Assembly (NCBI RefSeq): GCF_023053635.1
Contig: NC_086172.1
Coordinates: forward strand, 53,300,001 to 53,364,000
DNA: 64,000 nt
From: Elgaria multicarinata webbii
Taxonomy: Eukaryota; Chordata; Lepidosauria; Squamata; Anguidae
Direction of reading: 5' to 3'
Under the pieces are notes generated by a model, which was not told the origin of the DNA, did not search any database, and saw nothing but the letters and a program-made list of their open reading frames with translations. The stretch's first letter is position 1; each line of letters starts with the position of its first letter. The position numbers and the translations under genes are program-made. Shown here in pieces: positions 22,701 to 32,116 of this stretch.

Positions 22701-25700
22701 GCATAATTAAATCTGCTTCCAGCACTCAAATAACAAACCTGCAATGGTGTTAAGAGGTCAAGATTTGTGACATATATTTGCAGTCACTGTTTCATATCCT
22801 ATTCCTAAGTACTTATTTGCTGACACTCTTAATTCTTAGGAACAAGCAGAAACTTTGGGGCATACATACCATTGAAACCTTCCACTCAATACCTAAAGAT
22901 TATTTATTTATTTATTAACCAGAAACTTAATAAACTGTTTTCATGTTATCTTTGGTTTTGATTCTGAAATATTAGCTCAAAAAATACATACCTGAGAAGA
23001 AAATGATATTTTCGCGGCTGGAGAACATCACGAATGAAGATGACTGTATGAATATATCCTGCCTTTTTCACATAACCACAAAACTCCCATTTACGCTGAG
23101 CAAAGGAGAAGCCCTCATTACATTTGAAGAAGAAAATGGTATGAAGTGTATATTTAAATATATATATATGAGTTCATTTTTAAGCAAGGAACCTTGTGTT
23201 AAGCAAGCACTCACATTCTTCTATTGAAACCTATTAACATGTTGTTCTTCAGTTGCCCAGGGACTGATTAGAAAACATTATCATACTGTGAACATGGAAA
23301 ATGAGAAGATGGTTCTGCGAGCACGGCCTGTTATTCTGGAGACAGGAGTAACATTTGAGGTAACTGAGTCATCATGCTAAGGCAGTTTTAACGCTAGATA
23401 CTTATATGCATTGGTGAGCAGAACTCTAATAGTAATGACACTTAGTGGCTCAGTTTGGACAACATGTTAGTCAGTGGTGGTTTTGGAACTCCACGGTGGA
23501 GTTGTAACACCATCGTTGAGAAATGCCTTGTCTGGCGGGAAAACTCCGCACAATGGTGGAGGTTTTTTTTTTGGGGGGGGGAAACACTCCACGCAGAATA
23601 TCCACACTGTGCTGAGGAGAGTTCCTGCACAACTGTTGTGTTGTGAGCTCTGTGGATTTCTCCGTTGCATTGAGTTGAATTTTCCCACTGGGTACAGAGT
23701 TCCCTGGCAAGAGTTGTGAATGGAGCGAGGGTCACTCTAGGAGAGCTGCTGGGATTGTTTTTCCCCCCAGGAATTGCTGATGGGATACCATTGGTAGGAG
23801 CGGGGGAGGAGAGAGGGTGGAGGAACTGTCAATCAAACACTGCGATGGATTTTACTCAACTCCACGGTAGCACAGTCACACAACAGTGAAGTTAGAACAT
23901 GCTGTGTGGGGAGTACCCCGTAAACACTCAACCTTTGAGTGGAGTTTTCACACTGTTTTGACTAGCATGTTGTCTGAACTGACCCACTGTCTTGCTTGGA
24001 CTTACAAGAATGTGAAAGTCTGGAAATAAACCCAGCTAAAATGGGGAAAAGGTCTCCCCTCACCCATTTTTTCCTAATTCCTTAGAAAAAAAATGTAGTG
24101 GGGAAGGAAAGTTTTTTTCTGAAATTTCCACTTCCTATCCACCAGAGCTTACAATTCTAGGGACTTCATCTGAGTCAACATCTCTTTTCCCTGAATGAAT
24201 CTTGTAGGGTATTTTGTGCATGCTGTGTTCTAGTAGACAAAGCATTGGCCTGAGACCTTATTGACAAGGGTTCAGTTATGAGTTGTGTGTAGGTCTGTTC
24301 TGAAGGGCATTTTATGGACACGGAGGTCAAACATTATCTAGTCTTCATGGTAGACTAATTATGTATTCTGAATGGCACACTTCAGATATAACATCCAGCA
24401 TACTCAGCACAGTGCTTCTCCTGATTTATTTATTTATTTATTTTATTACGTTTATATACCGCCCCACAGCCGAAGCTCTCTGGGCGGTTTACAACAATTA
24501 AAAATAGTCAACATTAAAAGTATACAAAATTTAAAAACATAAAAACAGTATAAAAACAACAGTATCCATTTAAAAACAACAATTCTGATCACCTACATCT
24601 GGAGCACTAGTCTCCAGATGTTCCTGGAGTCTAGTGCTCTTCATGTGATTGTGTCGTCTTAATGTCTCTTTGTCCTTCATTATAACTCAACTCATATACT
24701 TATATTTTATTTATTTATTACATTTATATACCGCTCCCATAGCCAGGGCTCTCTGGGCGGTTTACAGAAATTCTAAAATTGAGATAAAAACAAGTATGCA
24801 AAATTAAAAACTCTAAAACACAGAACATACACACATAAAGCATTAAAATCGATTAAAAACTAAACATGTGGGTGATTAAGATGTGCCGCCATATGCCTGG
24901 GCAAAGAGGAAAGTCTTAACCTGGCGCCGGAAAGATAGCAGCGTTGGTGCCAGACGAGCCTCGTCAGGGAGATCATTCCATAGTCTGGGGGCCACCACCG
25001 AAAAGGCCCTATCCCTCGTTGCCACACTCTGAGCCTCTCTTGGAGTAAGCACCCGGAGGAGGACCTTTAGATGTTGAACGTAGTTACCGGGTATATTCAC
25101 GTCGGGAGAGGCGTTCCGTCAGGTATTGTGGTCCCATGCCGTGTAAGGCTTTATAGATAAAAACCAACACCTTGAATTGGGCTCGGAAACATACAGGCAG
25201 CCAGTGCAAGCGGACCAGAGCAGGTGTTATATGGTCAAACCTTCTGGTTCCCGAAATCAATCTGGCCGCTGCATTTTGCACGAGCTGCAGCTTCCGAACC
25301 GTCTTCAAAGGCAGCCCTACGTAGAGCGCATTGCAGTAATCTAACTTGGAGGTTATCAGAGCATGGACAACTGAAGCCAGGTTATCCCTGTCTAGATAGG
25401 GGCGTAGCTGGGCCACCAACCGGAGTTTGTAGAAGGCACTAAGTGCCACTGAGGTCACCTGAGCCTCAAGTGACAATGATGGATCGAAAAGAACTCCCAA
25501 GCTACGAACCTGCTCCTTCAGGGTGAGTGCAATCCCATCCAGAACCGGTAGAACACCCCCCCATCCTGTCAGCGGAATCACCTACTAACAGCATCTCAGT
25601 CTTGTCTGGATTGAGTCTCAGTTTATTAGCCCTCATCCAGTCCATTGTCGCAGCCAGGCACCGATTCAACACATCGACAGCCTCTCCTGCTGAAGATGAA

Positions 25701-28388
25701 AAGGAGAAACAGAGCTGCGTGTCGTCAGCATACTGATGACAGCACACTCCAAAGCTCCGGATGACATCTTGTCATTTCAAAATTTAAGAAATAACTTCGC
25801 CTCTGATATTCATTGACAAACTTTATGGTTGTGTTTTCATGGGCAAGAATTGTAAGTATGTCTTGCTCATGAAAACCCTGCTTTGGTCATGGCATGTTTT
25901 GGCTGCTATAGATTTACATGATTATGCTTCTGGATTTTATTTTACGTGTATAATTTTGAAACTAGCTTGTATTGTTTTTCCAGCTCCATGCGAAAATCTC
26001 TCAAATGAAGGTTAATGTTTCTAGCATCCCAGACCTAAACATCCCTGAGGAATGGATGAGAGACAAGTTGGAACTGTATTTTTGTAAAACTAAACTGGGA
26101 GGAGGGGTGCAGAAGGTGACTTACGACCACTGGTCCCACATGGCCCTCATTACATTTGACCAACCTATAGGTAATTACTGAAGTGCTCTGCTAGCTAACT
26201 TTATAGGGTCTGGTCCCCTTTTGACTGCATTGCTTGTACATTAGCATTGTTGAGTTGGTTTCAAGTAAGTGGTTAGTGCATAATTTGGTTTCTCAACTCC
26301 ATGTAGTTGTGGAGGAAACAGATTACTTACCTATTCCAGTCTGTGCTCTGACCTGGGTTTGGGGCAAAAGCTATCTTGGTCACCCTACTGGATGACGTGT
26401 AGAAGACTGGATGTTCAGAGTGTAACCTTCTTGGTTCTTCTGGACCTCTGAGCAACGTGTGACAACATTGATCTTGGTATCCTTCTGTTCCGACTATGCG
26501 GACTGGGCCTAGGAGACATAGCATTATGGTAGTTCTGTCCCTTTCTCAGTGGTTAGTACCAGAAAGTAGTTCTGGGTGCTTTTTGTTCCCCACCATGAAC
26601 TTTTATTCATTTAGTTTATTTACATGGCATTTTTTATTTACATGGCATTTTTCATTTAAGTGAGCAACTATACTCTTAAAGTACATATGGCAAAGATTAA
26701 TATGTAGTTTAGGATTTAACTCTAGCCCTCCTCTGAATAGGAGAACTTCCTGTATCTGTGGAGGCACTCCATGCAATTAAGAATCCTGGATTCTTAATCA
26801 TATGGTGAGTCTCCATGGGTACAAGAGGCTTTCCTGTTCAGACTGTTTCCCTCTAATGTACAGGGTAATAAATACGAAAATGGAGGAGGTTTGGCTGGAG
26901 CACTTCTCTTTTCATGTGCTCTTTTAACACATGAAGAAGAATGCATGAAGACGACTTCTGTGTAAAATGAATGGTCTCTTTCAGAGGTACAGTTCTTTGG
27001 ATAAATTATTTTTTCTATGTTACTATTTTTTATTCTAGCTGCTAACAATATTGTGGGATGTGAGCTACGCCATTTCCATGCACATGGAAGGACTCATAAT
27101 ATTATGGTCTCTCCTGTCATACAGAACAAGGTGGAAAGACTTCAGGTAAATAAATAATACCAGGATGGTTAATTGGAGATAGCAATCAAACTGGAACTTG
27201 CAATCATCAGAGGTGTTATGCCATGAGCCCAATCTTTGCTTGGAAGTAATCCCCACTGAATTCAATGGGATTTACTTCCAAGTAAGTGTAGTAAGTTTGT
27301 AGCCTTAATCATAAAAGTTAAGCCTACCTGTTATTCTCCCAACATATCACACAGGGAATGTGGTAACAGTGAATGAAGCATATGGGCTAGAAGTTTTATC
27401 TAGAAGCAAGCAATTGGGTTGACATCCTCATCAGGTGTATATAATGAAGTCAAATTTACATTCAGTGCACCATCAAAAACCTAAAAGCACTTTTCATTAT
27501 TTCTGATCTCATTGCTTGGGATGGTCCAATGGGGCTGGTGAGAGGGACATGAAGGAGGTGCCCAACTTGGCTGGTGCTGGGTGGAACACCCCCTCTTCCC
27601 AATGCAAAGAATGACTGACTAAGTCCTCCTTTGCATGCTCGACTTAGCCAGCATTGCGGGGAGGAGCTGCTATTCCCTGTACTGGCCACGTCCTTTACAT
27701 TGTCCCCTTTCACTGACATTGTATCTGTGTCTTTAACAGAGGCTTGACATGAGGATACTTTCTTTTGGTCAGTTAGCAACCCCAAAGAGCATGAAAGTGC
27801 TTACCTTAACGTTAGGCACAAAAGCTGAGTAAAATATATATTTGGTGCCTCTCCCCCTCCCCCCCCCACAAATGGATTTGGAGGAGTGATTTTCATCAGG
27901 ACCACAGCAGGGGAGGAAAGATTTAAATTTGCACTCCCCATGTGCTATAATCCTGATAATTACCAGCAACACCATCCATCTCCATAGCTCATATTTGTAT
28001 TTTTAAAAAAATTCATGTTAAGAGCAAAGACACGTCTATGGTCAAGTCTAGTTTGGCCCTTAAACCATAGATATATGGTCTGTTCCTTTCATTTTACTCT
28101 TATTACCATCATTTCCACTCTGCCAATTTAAGTATTTTTTAATGATTAAGGAAGTAATGCGTGGTGTATATTTTGTCTTCGTACCAGATATTTGCTGGAA
28201 TTTCCAGGAAAACCATACTGTTAACAGGAATCAAGGTGGAAGAGGAAGATGAGGAGAGTGTGCAAGATATGATAGCCATCCACTTCCAAAAACCTAGCAA
28301 TGGTGGTGGTGAAGTTGAAAGTGTCAAATATGTTTCAAAAGGAACCAAAGTTGCTTATTTTGAGAACGATACAGAGGATGTTAAATGA
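16987..28388 (+). CDS. NMI: NMI, N-myc and STAT interactor (12 coding exons)
   Basis: An interferon-induced adaptor that, in mammals, binds IFI35, STATs and Myc-family proteins in cytoplasm and nucleus. The coding exons joined in frame give about 482 residues from the ATG at 16990, against 307 in human as I recall it. The excess is N-terminal: five repeated cassettes plus a 53-residue charged helix (exon 6). A coiled coil (exon 7) follows, then NMI/IFI35 domain 1 (exons 8-9) and domain 2 (exons 10-11), and a third, partial module (exon 12). Human-like stretches include MRDKLELYF, RKTILLTGI and IHFQKPSNGGGEVE. All junctions have AG/GT and matching phases. An ATTAAA poly(A) signal lies at 28558. 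A non-coding first exon probably lies near 11.9 kb. IFI35 is less likely because the middle of the protein reads closer to NMI. The number of cassette exons used in transcripts is inferred. Confidence 0.93.
17167..17250 (+). CDS. NMI: NMI repeat exon 2
   Basis: Acceptor TTTTGTAG. Peptide core EKSDIPGSLINEMENLKELE. Two donors are possible: GTAGGT at 17242 (75-bp exon) or GTAATT at 17251 (84-bp exon, aligned with the other units). Both keep phase 0. It has no ATG at the repeat start, so it cannot initiate as exon 1 can. Confidence 0.8.
17337..17420 (+). CDS. NMI: NMI repeat exon 3
   Basis: 84 bp, phase 0, donor GTAAGT (consensus). Peptide core EKGEIPGALVNEKELLNELK. The upstream intron is of the same type as the one before exon 1, and this exon carries an ATG in the same place, so it could also initiate. 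Confidence 0.82.
17515..17598 (+). CDS. NMI: NMI repeat exon 4
   Basis: 84 bp, phase 0, donor GTAGGT. Peptide core EKGEIPGALVNEMENLMDLG. The Leu/Gly/Pro changes near its end (LGMPKA) disturb the heptad-like second half kept by the other units. Confidence 0.8.
17599..17785 (+). repeat. Longer intron with a possible decayed repeat unit
   Basis: At 187 bp this intron is twice the length of the others in the array. After sequence resembling the preceding short introns, TTTTCTGTTCAAG is followed by AGTATATAGGTTGA, which looks like the start of another unit (AGTATGGAGAAAGG) that has lost its remaining sequence. Confidence 0.4.
17786..17860 (+). CDS. NMI: NMI repeat exon 5, diverged
   Basis: Acceptor TTTTTCTGTAG, 75 bp, phase 0, donor GTAACT. 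It keeps the pattern K-D-E-V-S-D-I-P-V and a charged end (KRKELEEWK), but it is the most diverged unit. Probably the oldest and perhaps ancestral copy. Confidence 0.78.
18041..18416 (+). mobile_element. L2-type LINE 3' end inserted into another L2 copy
   Basis: Plus-strand end of a reverse transcriptase (frame with RLWNELPREVRLGPTLYSF and RRQLKTFLFT), T-rich 3' region, then CCCAGAGAGCTTCGGCTATT and AAT repeats. Flanks TTAAAACATCT and TTAAAACTTCCT suggest a target duplication. Confidence 0.85.
18877..18932 (+). mobile_element. Very short LINE-tail insertion
   Basis: GTACAGCACCATGTACATTG followed by ATGGTGCTATATAAATAAAT and AAT repeats interrupts the minus-strand L2. Only about 55 bp arrived, an extreme 5' truncation. 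Confidence 0.75.
19077..19235 (+). CDS. NMI: NMI exon 6, charged helix
   Basis: Acceptor TTTTGCATCTCAAAG, 159 bp, phase 0, donor GTAAAG. 53 residues rich in Lys and Glu (core LHADERRRKNQEELTKLKD), strongly predicted helical by composition. I find no clear counterpart in the human N-terminus from memory. An internal GTGATT after AATAAG could act as an earlier donor. Confidence 0.78.
19740..20650 (-). mobile_element. L2-type LINE, minus strand, 5'-truncated
   Basis: Frames at 20208-20630 and 19937-20167 encode the palm-to-C-terminal end of a reverse transcriptase (NPDKTEVLTV, LDGVTLPLKD, then FSSAAPRLRNGLPGE). The coding sequence is broken. It is the same subfamily as the split copy at 17918-18982 and lies in the intron between NMI exons 6 and 7. 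Confidence 0.88.
19747..19782. repeat. (AAT)n microsatellite at LINE tail
   Basis: About 12 AAT units at the 3' end of the following minus-strand LINE copy. Confidence 0.95.
20651..20957 (+). mobile_element. LINE 3' end, plus strand, abutting or inserted in the L2 copy
   Basis: A frame with SLWDSLPLEVRQVPTLCCFR and a TTLFQEAF end is a reverse-transcriptase C-terminus. A T-rich stretch and a GGTATATAAATATTGTAAAT tail follow. Confidence 0.75.
21038..21154 (+). CDS. NMI: NMI exon 7, coiled coil
   Basis: Acceptor CATGTTTTACAG, 117 bp, phase 0, donor GTAACT. 39 residues (NEQNKVLKKEIEILKAKIAA) align with the human NMI coiled coil that begins near residue 30. This exon marks where the conserved protein starts. 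Confidence 0.9.
21448..21525. repeat. Family B palindromic element
   Basis: CAGTTCTATACAGCTATGCA and CCATTGAGTTTACTCCCAGT, in an NMI intron. Confidence 0.55.
21600..21705. repeat. Family C palindromic element
   Basis: TTAGAGTAGACCCATAAATG and AGTTAGTCATGACTAACTCA, with a self-complementary centre AGTTAGTCATGACTAACT. The right arm contains TATGTAGGACTTAGGTTGGA. Confidence 0.65.
21735..21850 (-). mobile_element. CR1 LINE fragment
   Basis: CAGTGACCAACCAGATGTCT and GCCTGCAAGCAGGACATGAG match the inverse of the CR1 3' region. A related piece is at 41650-41790. Confidence 0.6.
22976..23138 (+). CDS. NMI: NMI exon 8, first half of NMI/IFI35 domain 1
   Basis: Acceptor GAAATATTAG, 163 bp, phase 0 to 1, donor GTATGA. 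Starts YIPEKKMIF (human has DIPETKMKF) and ends KGEALITFEEEN, with the codon split g/tt. Confidence 0.92.
23253..23359 (+). CDS. NMI: NMI exon 9, second half of domain 1
   Basis: Acceptor TTGTTCTTCAG, 107 bp, phase 1 to 0, donor GTAACT. Peptide VAQGLIRKHYHTVNMENEKM then VLRARPVILETGVTFE, close to human NMI and IFI35 (KEHTINMEE). Confidence 0.92.
23450..23982. mobile_element. Inverted-repeat DNA element (533 bp) in an NMI intron
   Basis: TCAGTTTGGACAACATGTTA at the left end is the near-inverse of TAGCATGTTGTCTGAACTGA at the right. The interior is rich in short inverted copies of CTCCACGGTGGAGTT-type words. No transposase frame; open frames on both strands reflect the internal symmetry. It shares ends with the element at 11416. 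Confidence 0.78.
24424..24595 (-). mobile_element. L2-type LINE tail, minus strand
   Basis: ATTTATTTATTTATTTTATT, TACGTTTATATACCGCCCCA and AGCTCTCTGGGCGGTTTACA, then an A-rich 3' region. It ends before any coding sequence. Confidence 0.8.
24700..25760 (-). mobile_element. L2-type LINE, minus strand, longest copy in the window
   Basis: After its own tail, frames at 25502-25747, 25084-25581 and 24876-25100 cover the reverse transcriptase from the catalytic YADD box (YADDTQLCFSF) through LRLNPDKTEMLLV, then LVQNAAARLISGT and LHWLPVCFRAQFKVL, to FSVVAPRLWNDLPDEARLAP. At least two frame changes break it. It sits in the intron before NMI exon 10. Confidence 0.9.
25984..26170 (+). CDS. NMI: NMI exon 10, first half of domain 2
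   Basis: Acceptor TTGTTTTTCCAG, 187 bp, phase 0 to 1, donor GTAATT. Contains MRDKLELYFCKTKLGGGVQK and ends HMALITFDQPI. It is the most NMI-specific stretch (human [20 protein letters not shown]). Confidence 0.95.
27039..27145 (+). CDS. NMI: NMI exon 11, second half of domain 2
   Basis: Acceptor TTTATTCTAG, 107 bp, phase 1 to 0, donor GTAAAT. Residues HNIMVSPVIQNKVERLQ match human HRVTVSPYTEIHLKKY. Confidence 0.92.
27226..27306. repeat. Family B palindromic element
   Basis: CTTGGAAGTAATCCCCACTG and TTACTTCCAAGTAAGTGTAG, with a self-complementary centre around AATTCAATGGGATT. Confidence 0.6.
28188..28388 (+). CDS. NMI: NMI last coding exon
   Basis: Acceptor TCTTCGTACCAG, then 66 codons and TGA. 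IFAGISRKTILLTGI and MIAIHFQKPSNGGGEVESVK match human IFSGTSKRTVLLTGM and INIHFQRAKNGGGEVDVVK. The peptide ends AYFENDTEDVK where sister modules carry the phase-1 intron, so the last domain is half a module. Confidence 0.95.
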   Translation: MFAGISRKTILLTGIKVEEEDEESVQDMIAIHFQKPSNGGGEVESVKYVSKGTKVAYFENDTEDVK

Positions 28389-28557
28389 CAGCATGAGGAT
28401 GAACTTGAACACAAGCTTATCTTCCCATTCTGCCAGGGTCTTCATAGAACAATATATCCGTTTCGTTACTATTATTTTGCCGTTTTACACTGGATAGTGA
28501 GCCTGTTTGTTTTCAAGTGGAAATGCTGTATCCCACAAATACCATGGCTGTGATCCA

Positions 28558-28563
28558 ATTAAA
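28558..28563 (+). terminator. Poly(A) signal for NMI
   Basis: ATTAAA lies 170 bp after the NMI stop codon. The next 20 bases already enter a family B repeat, so the cleavage site may be within the repeat. Confidence 0.5.
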
Positions 28564-28576
28564 GCTGTTCATGACT

Positions 28577-28672
28577 ACCAGTGCAATCCTATGCATGTTT
28601 TCTTAGAAATAAGTCCTACTGTGTTAAATGGGGCTTACTCCCAAGTAAGTGTATCCAGGATTGCAGCCTGTT
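28577..28672. repeat. Family B palindromic element
   Basis: GTGCAATCCTATGCATGTTT and the inverse AGTGTATCCAGGATTGCAGC flank TTAAATGGGGCTTACTCCCA. This is the clearest copy of the family. Confidence 0.75.
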
Positions 28673-28741
28673 GAAAGCAGTGGGACTTGTTCCACCATGA
28701 TTAACTTGTTTCGCCATGATTAACTTGTTCCATTAGTTTCA

Positions 28742-28875
28742 TCAGGTTGGATCCAGACTTAGTCATATTTACAGTAGACCCATTGAAATAAATGGGAATT
28801 AGTTATGATTAAAGTCCTATTTATTTCACTCAGTCTACTCTAAGTATGACTAAGTCTGATTTGCACCAGGTATGA
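28742..28875. repeat. Family C palindromic element
   Basis: GGATCCAGACTTAGTCATAT and CTAAGTATGACTAAGTCTGA form long inverted arms, with AGTAGACCCATTGAAATAAA and its inverse inside. It is the best copy of the family. Confidence 0.78.
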
Positions 28876-28879
28876 TTTA

Positions 28880-31725
28880 GTCATGAGTCACTTTTACCTG
28901 GATTGGGGCCCAGGTGGTTTTTCACGTATATTATTACATATCTAACTATGATGAGAGTACTCTGAGCTAAGAATGTCAAAGAATGAGGGTACTCTTCTGC
29001 TCATCAAATAGTGCATGTAGTCTATTTTCATTGCAGTGTTGAAAGCAAAATCAGGTTTGTCTTCTTGCTACATATATTCAAGAACCATAGGTAGGATTCA
29101 CTGAACTGTGGGTGGAAATTTGATACCCACAAAGAAACTTTGGCATCATTCATGGAGGTTCTCAGGTCGCCTTATAGACCCCTATTCTCTCTGGGTGGAA
29201 AAATCAGCCTCAGAACTGACTTCTGATACAGGACAAGGTTGTGCAGGTACAGGGAAATCTGTAAAGTCCCAGTCCACTTGTGGAATCTTTTTAGTACAGG
29301 GGTAGGGTTTTTCAAGCTCAGCCCCAAAGTACTGCAATACAGAGTAAAAAATGTCTGCTGTCCTTTGTACACATACACTCAAGGTGCTTGGGAGCTCATG
29401 TTATGCAGTTTAGAACTTACCCTTAAGTTATGTTAGGTACAGACCTACTTTTTAACTTACATTTTCTAGAGGTTACCAACTCAAATCTACTCTCCCCATT
29501 GTGCTGGGAACAATGTTGGTTTCTGACTATGCAGCACCTCCCATTCTACTTTGTTAGGTCTTCAAAATTCGATCTTTCTTTCCAGAGGACTTTCCCATCG
29601 AAGCAGGGCTACTATCTCTTTTTGATTATGTCTTTAAAAAGAAGTTTTTAAAAGCTGATTTGCATGTTTAATTATGTTTGATGATGTTTTTGCTCAATAG
29701 ACAAACCATTCTGGACGCAAGTGTTAGATAGTCTGAAGCACTATCTATTATTCTATAAGACTTCACTATCCAATTCCTGATGAATAAATATAGAAATGAT
29801 TGTTGCTAATGGACTGGATCCAGAGGTTTGCTTCCATGAATTCGTGGAAGGTCTATTACATATTCAGTTGGATTTTGGGGGGCTTTGAGAAGAAAGAAAA
29901 CAACTGAAATCCATAAGTGTGCTGCTTGAACTTAAAACCCTTGCACAAGATCACACAGCGTCTTCTGCTAGCTCTTGCACAACAGTTCACACAACAGTAC
30001 CACTGCCAGAATATCTTCCCCTACTGCATCTCTGGATCCAACTCATTGAATTTATTAGACTGATCAAATAATTGTGTGTGGAAAAGGATAAAGCAAGCTT
30101 GGATAAGCATTGATTGAGGTTAACTCCAGAATAGAAAACAGGCCCCAAATATAGATGAAGGCTGACATGACAGTTAATGGCCATGATTCCAAGGATAGAT
30201 TTTATTGTTAGTAACATGATTATGGATTAAGATTTTAGAGTTTGCTGTTCTTCGCTGTTAATTGATCCTGCATTGCTTCTGTTGTAAACTCAAGATAATT
30301 GCTCTTAGTAAATTGTTGTATTTGATACAGAAGTCCAGTGTTTCTGTCTTCCTGGGATTTTGTTAATGAACTTTCCTAGTCAAACTATTTGGAATTAACA
30401 CATTACATTTTTTTATTATTACTATATTAGCAAAGGATAATCCAAAAGCCAAAATCAGTTCTATATTAAGGCACAATTTATTTATGAAATCATGGATATC
30501 TAACAGTCACATGTGCAAATTAATCCTGATTGAATTAAAAGTCCAAGATTTAAAAACATCCTATTTAATGATATTTTTAAAGTTTAAATATTTCTTGATC
30601 AACATTTTAATTGTTACTCTAACTCTTATATGTGACATTCTGTTGTCCACTTTTAATTTCTAAAAAAACCCTTTTTCTATGCCATCACAAAAGATGCCAG
30701 TAACTTGTCTGTGCCATGAACTCTGTTTGCTTTACCTGTTTTCTCATTATTTGTAACATTTTCACCAAAAGTGCTGAAATTTTTGTTACGTAAAACAAAT
30801 TATTCACTTCTAGTAGGGTGCTTCAAGACTGATGGCTCCTAATGCTACCAGTAAAAGGGTATTGTGCAGCTGTTCCATCTTTTCCTCCTGAATTGATTTG
30901 GGTGTGTTAGGGAACAGAAACGATGATGTGGTCTGGATCCCTCCTGCTCCTAAAATTCTGATTATTGCAGGGTGATTCCACAGAAACGCCTGCTCTGGAA
31001 GTACTCATACTATAGCCTGGCTTGCATGTAACAAAAGCCTATGGATTGAATATTGGTTGTGGTTGAATCATGGGTTGTTGTTGAACACTATGGAAGAGAA
31101 CCCATGGTTGTTGAGTTGTGAACTCTGGATTAACCCAGTTAAGCCATAGTGCAGGTTTCACACATAACAAAAACTCTTGATTCAACAACAACCCACACTC
31201 AATTGTCATTATGTGCGAACCAAGTCTATGTGTTCCAGAGAAAAATCTTGATGCACCCTTTGAAGCTTTTATTAAATACAAACAGATCCAGAGAACGCAC
31301 AAGCCAAATAAGTTGATTTCCACCACCACTGAAGTATGTGGAATAGAAAAGGCCAATAGGAGCACATTTTAGCACCTTTTATTTACATGCAGATATTGAG
31401 AAAGCTTATTTAGGTACAGAGGTATACCAGACCGACTGTTATGTATATACACAGCATGTATAAACACATGCAAATTGGATTATTCAACTCGAATTAAATT
31501 ATTCTTTTCACAGACTACTTCATAAAATGTGTCTGAAGTGGCTTCTAGTCCACTAAGGCTTGTATCATAACAAATTTGTTAGAGCATGATCTTATGTATA
31601 TTTAGCCAGAAAAAAACTCACTACAATTCACAGCATCCCCACCATTGGTGGCTAGGGGATGCTGGGAGTTGTAAGACTTTTTTTTTTGTCTAAACATACA
31701 TAGGACTGTTCTCTTAGTCTTTAAA
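28880..31725. other. NMI to RBM43 intergenic, no gene seen
   Basis: No repeat or exon candidate recognised, apart from short self-complementary pieces. Symmetric CAACAACCCA-type words occur at 31060-31200. Confidence 0.45.
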
Positions 31726-31727
31726 CC

Positions 31728-31863
31728 AGCCTTCCCCAACCTTTTGTCCTCCAGGTACGTTTTACTATAGTTCCCATTACCCTGGCCGTTTGCCATGCTG
31801 GCCGGGGCTGATTGGAAATGTACTCCTAAACATCTGGATGGTTCTACGTTGGGGAAGGCTGCT
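31728..31863. repeat. Family A palindromic element
   Basis: GCCTTCCCCAACCTTTTGTC on the left and ACGTTGGGGAAGGCTGCTTT on the right, with TTGCCATGCTGGCCGGGGCT between. Confidence 0.75.
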
Positions 31864-32041
31864 TTAAAAGATCGAAGCCGTCGCTATCTGTAAAACAACT
31901 CAGTTCAACAATCGGCGTTCCCCGCCTCTTCCTTTGCCTTACAAAAAAGTAGAAGTGGGGGAGGGAAAGCAGCTATTTGGGGCTTGTAGTTGGACATGCC
32001 TTTTCTAACGCACCTCTCAGTCATTGTTTTGACTGGAATAA

Positions 32042-32066
32042 ACTACACTCCCCAGCATGCACTGTG
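32042..32066 (+). promoter_or_regulatory. ZNF143/THAP11-type promoter site
   Basis: ACTACACTCCCCAGCATGCA matches the long ZNF143 consensus (ACTACAATTCCCAGMATGC) closely and continues CTGTG. Family A repeats carry a weaker version of the first half, but here no repeat arms flank it. Confidence 0.6.
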
Positions 32067-32105
32067 CTCATCAACCTTTAGAGGCTTTTATGCAAAACAC
32101 CGCAG

Positions 32106-32116
32106 AGAAACGAAAG
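32106..32116 (+). promoter_or_regulatory. IRF-type half site
   Basis: AGAAACGAAAG contains AAACGAAA, an AANNGAAA IRF core. It is weaker than the NMI site because only one core is complete. Confidence 0.4.

Noticed and set aside
16987-28388. IFI35 instead of NMI
   Set aside because: The coiled-coil start, the MRDKLEL stretch and the neighbouring RBM43 fit NMI better.
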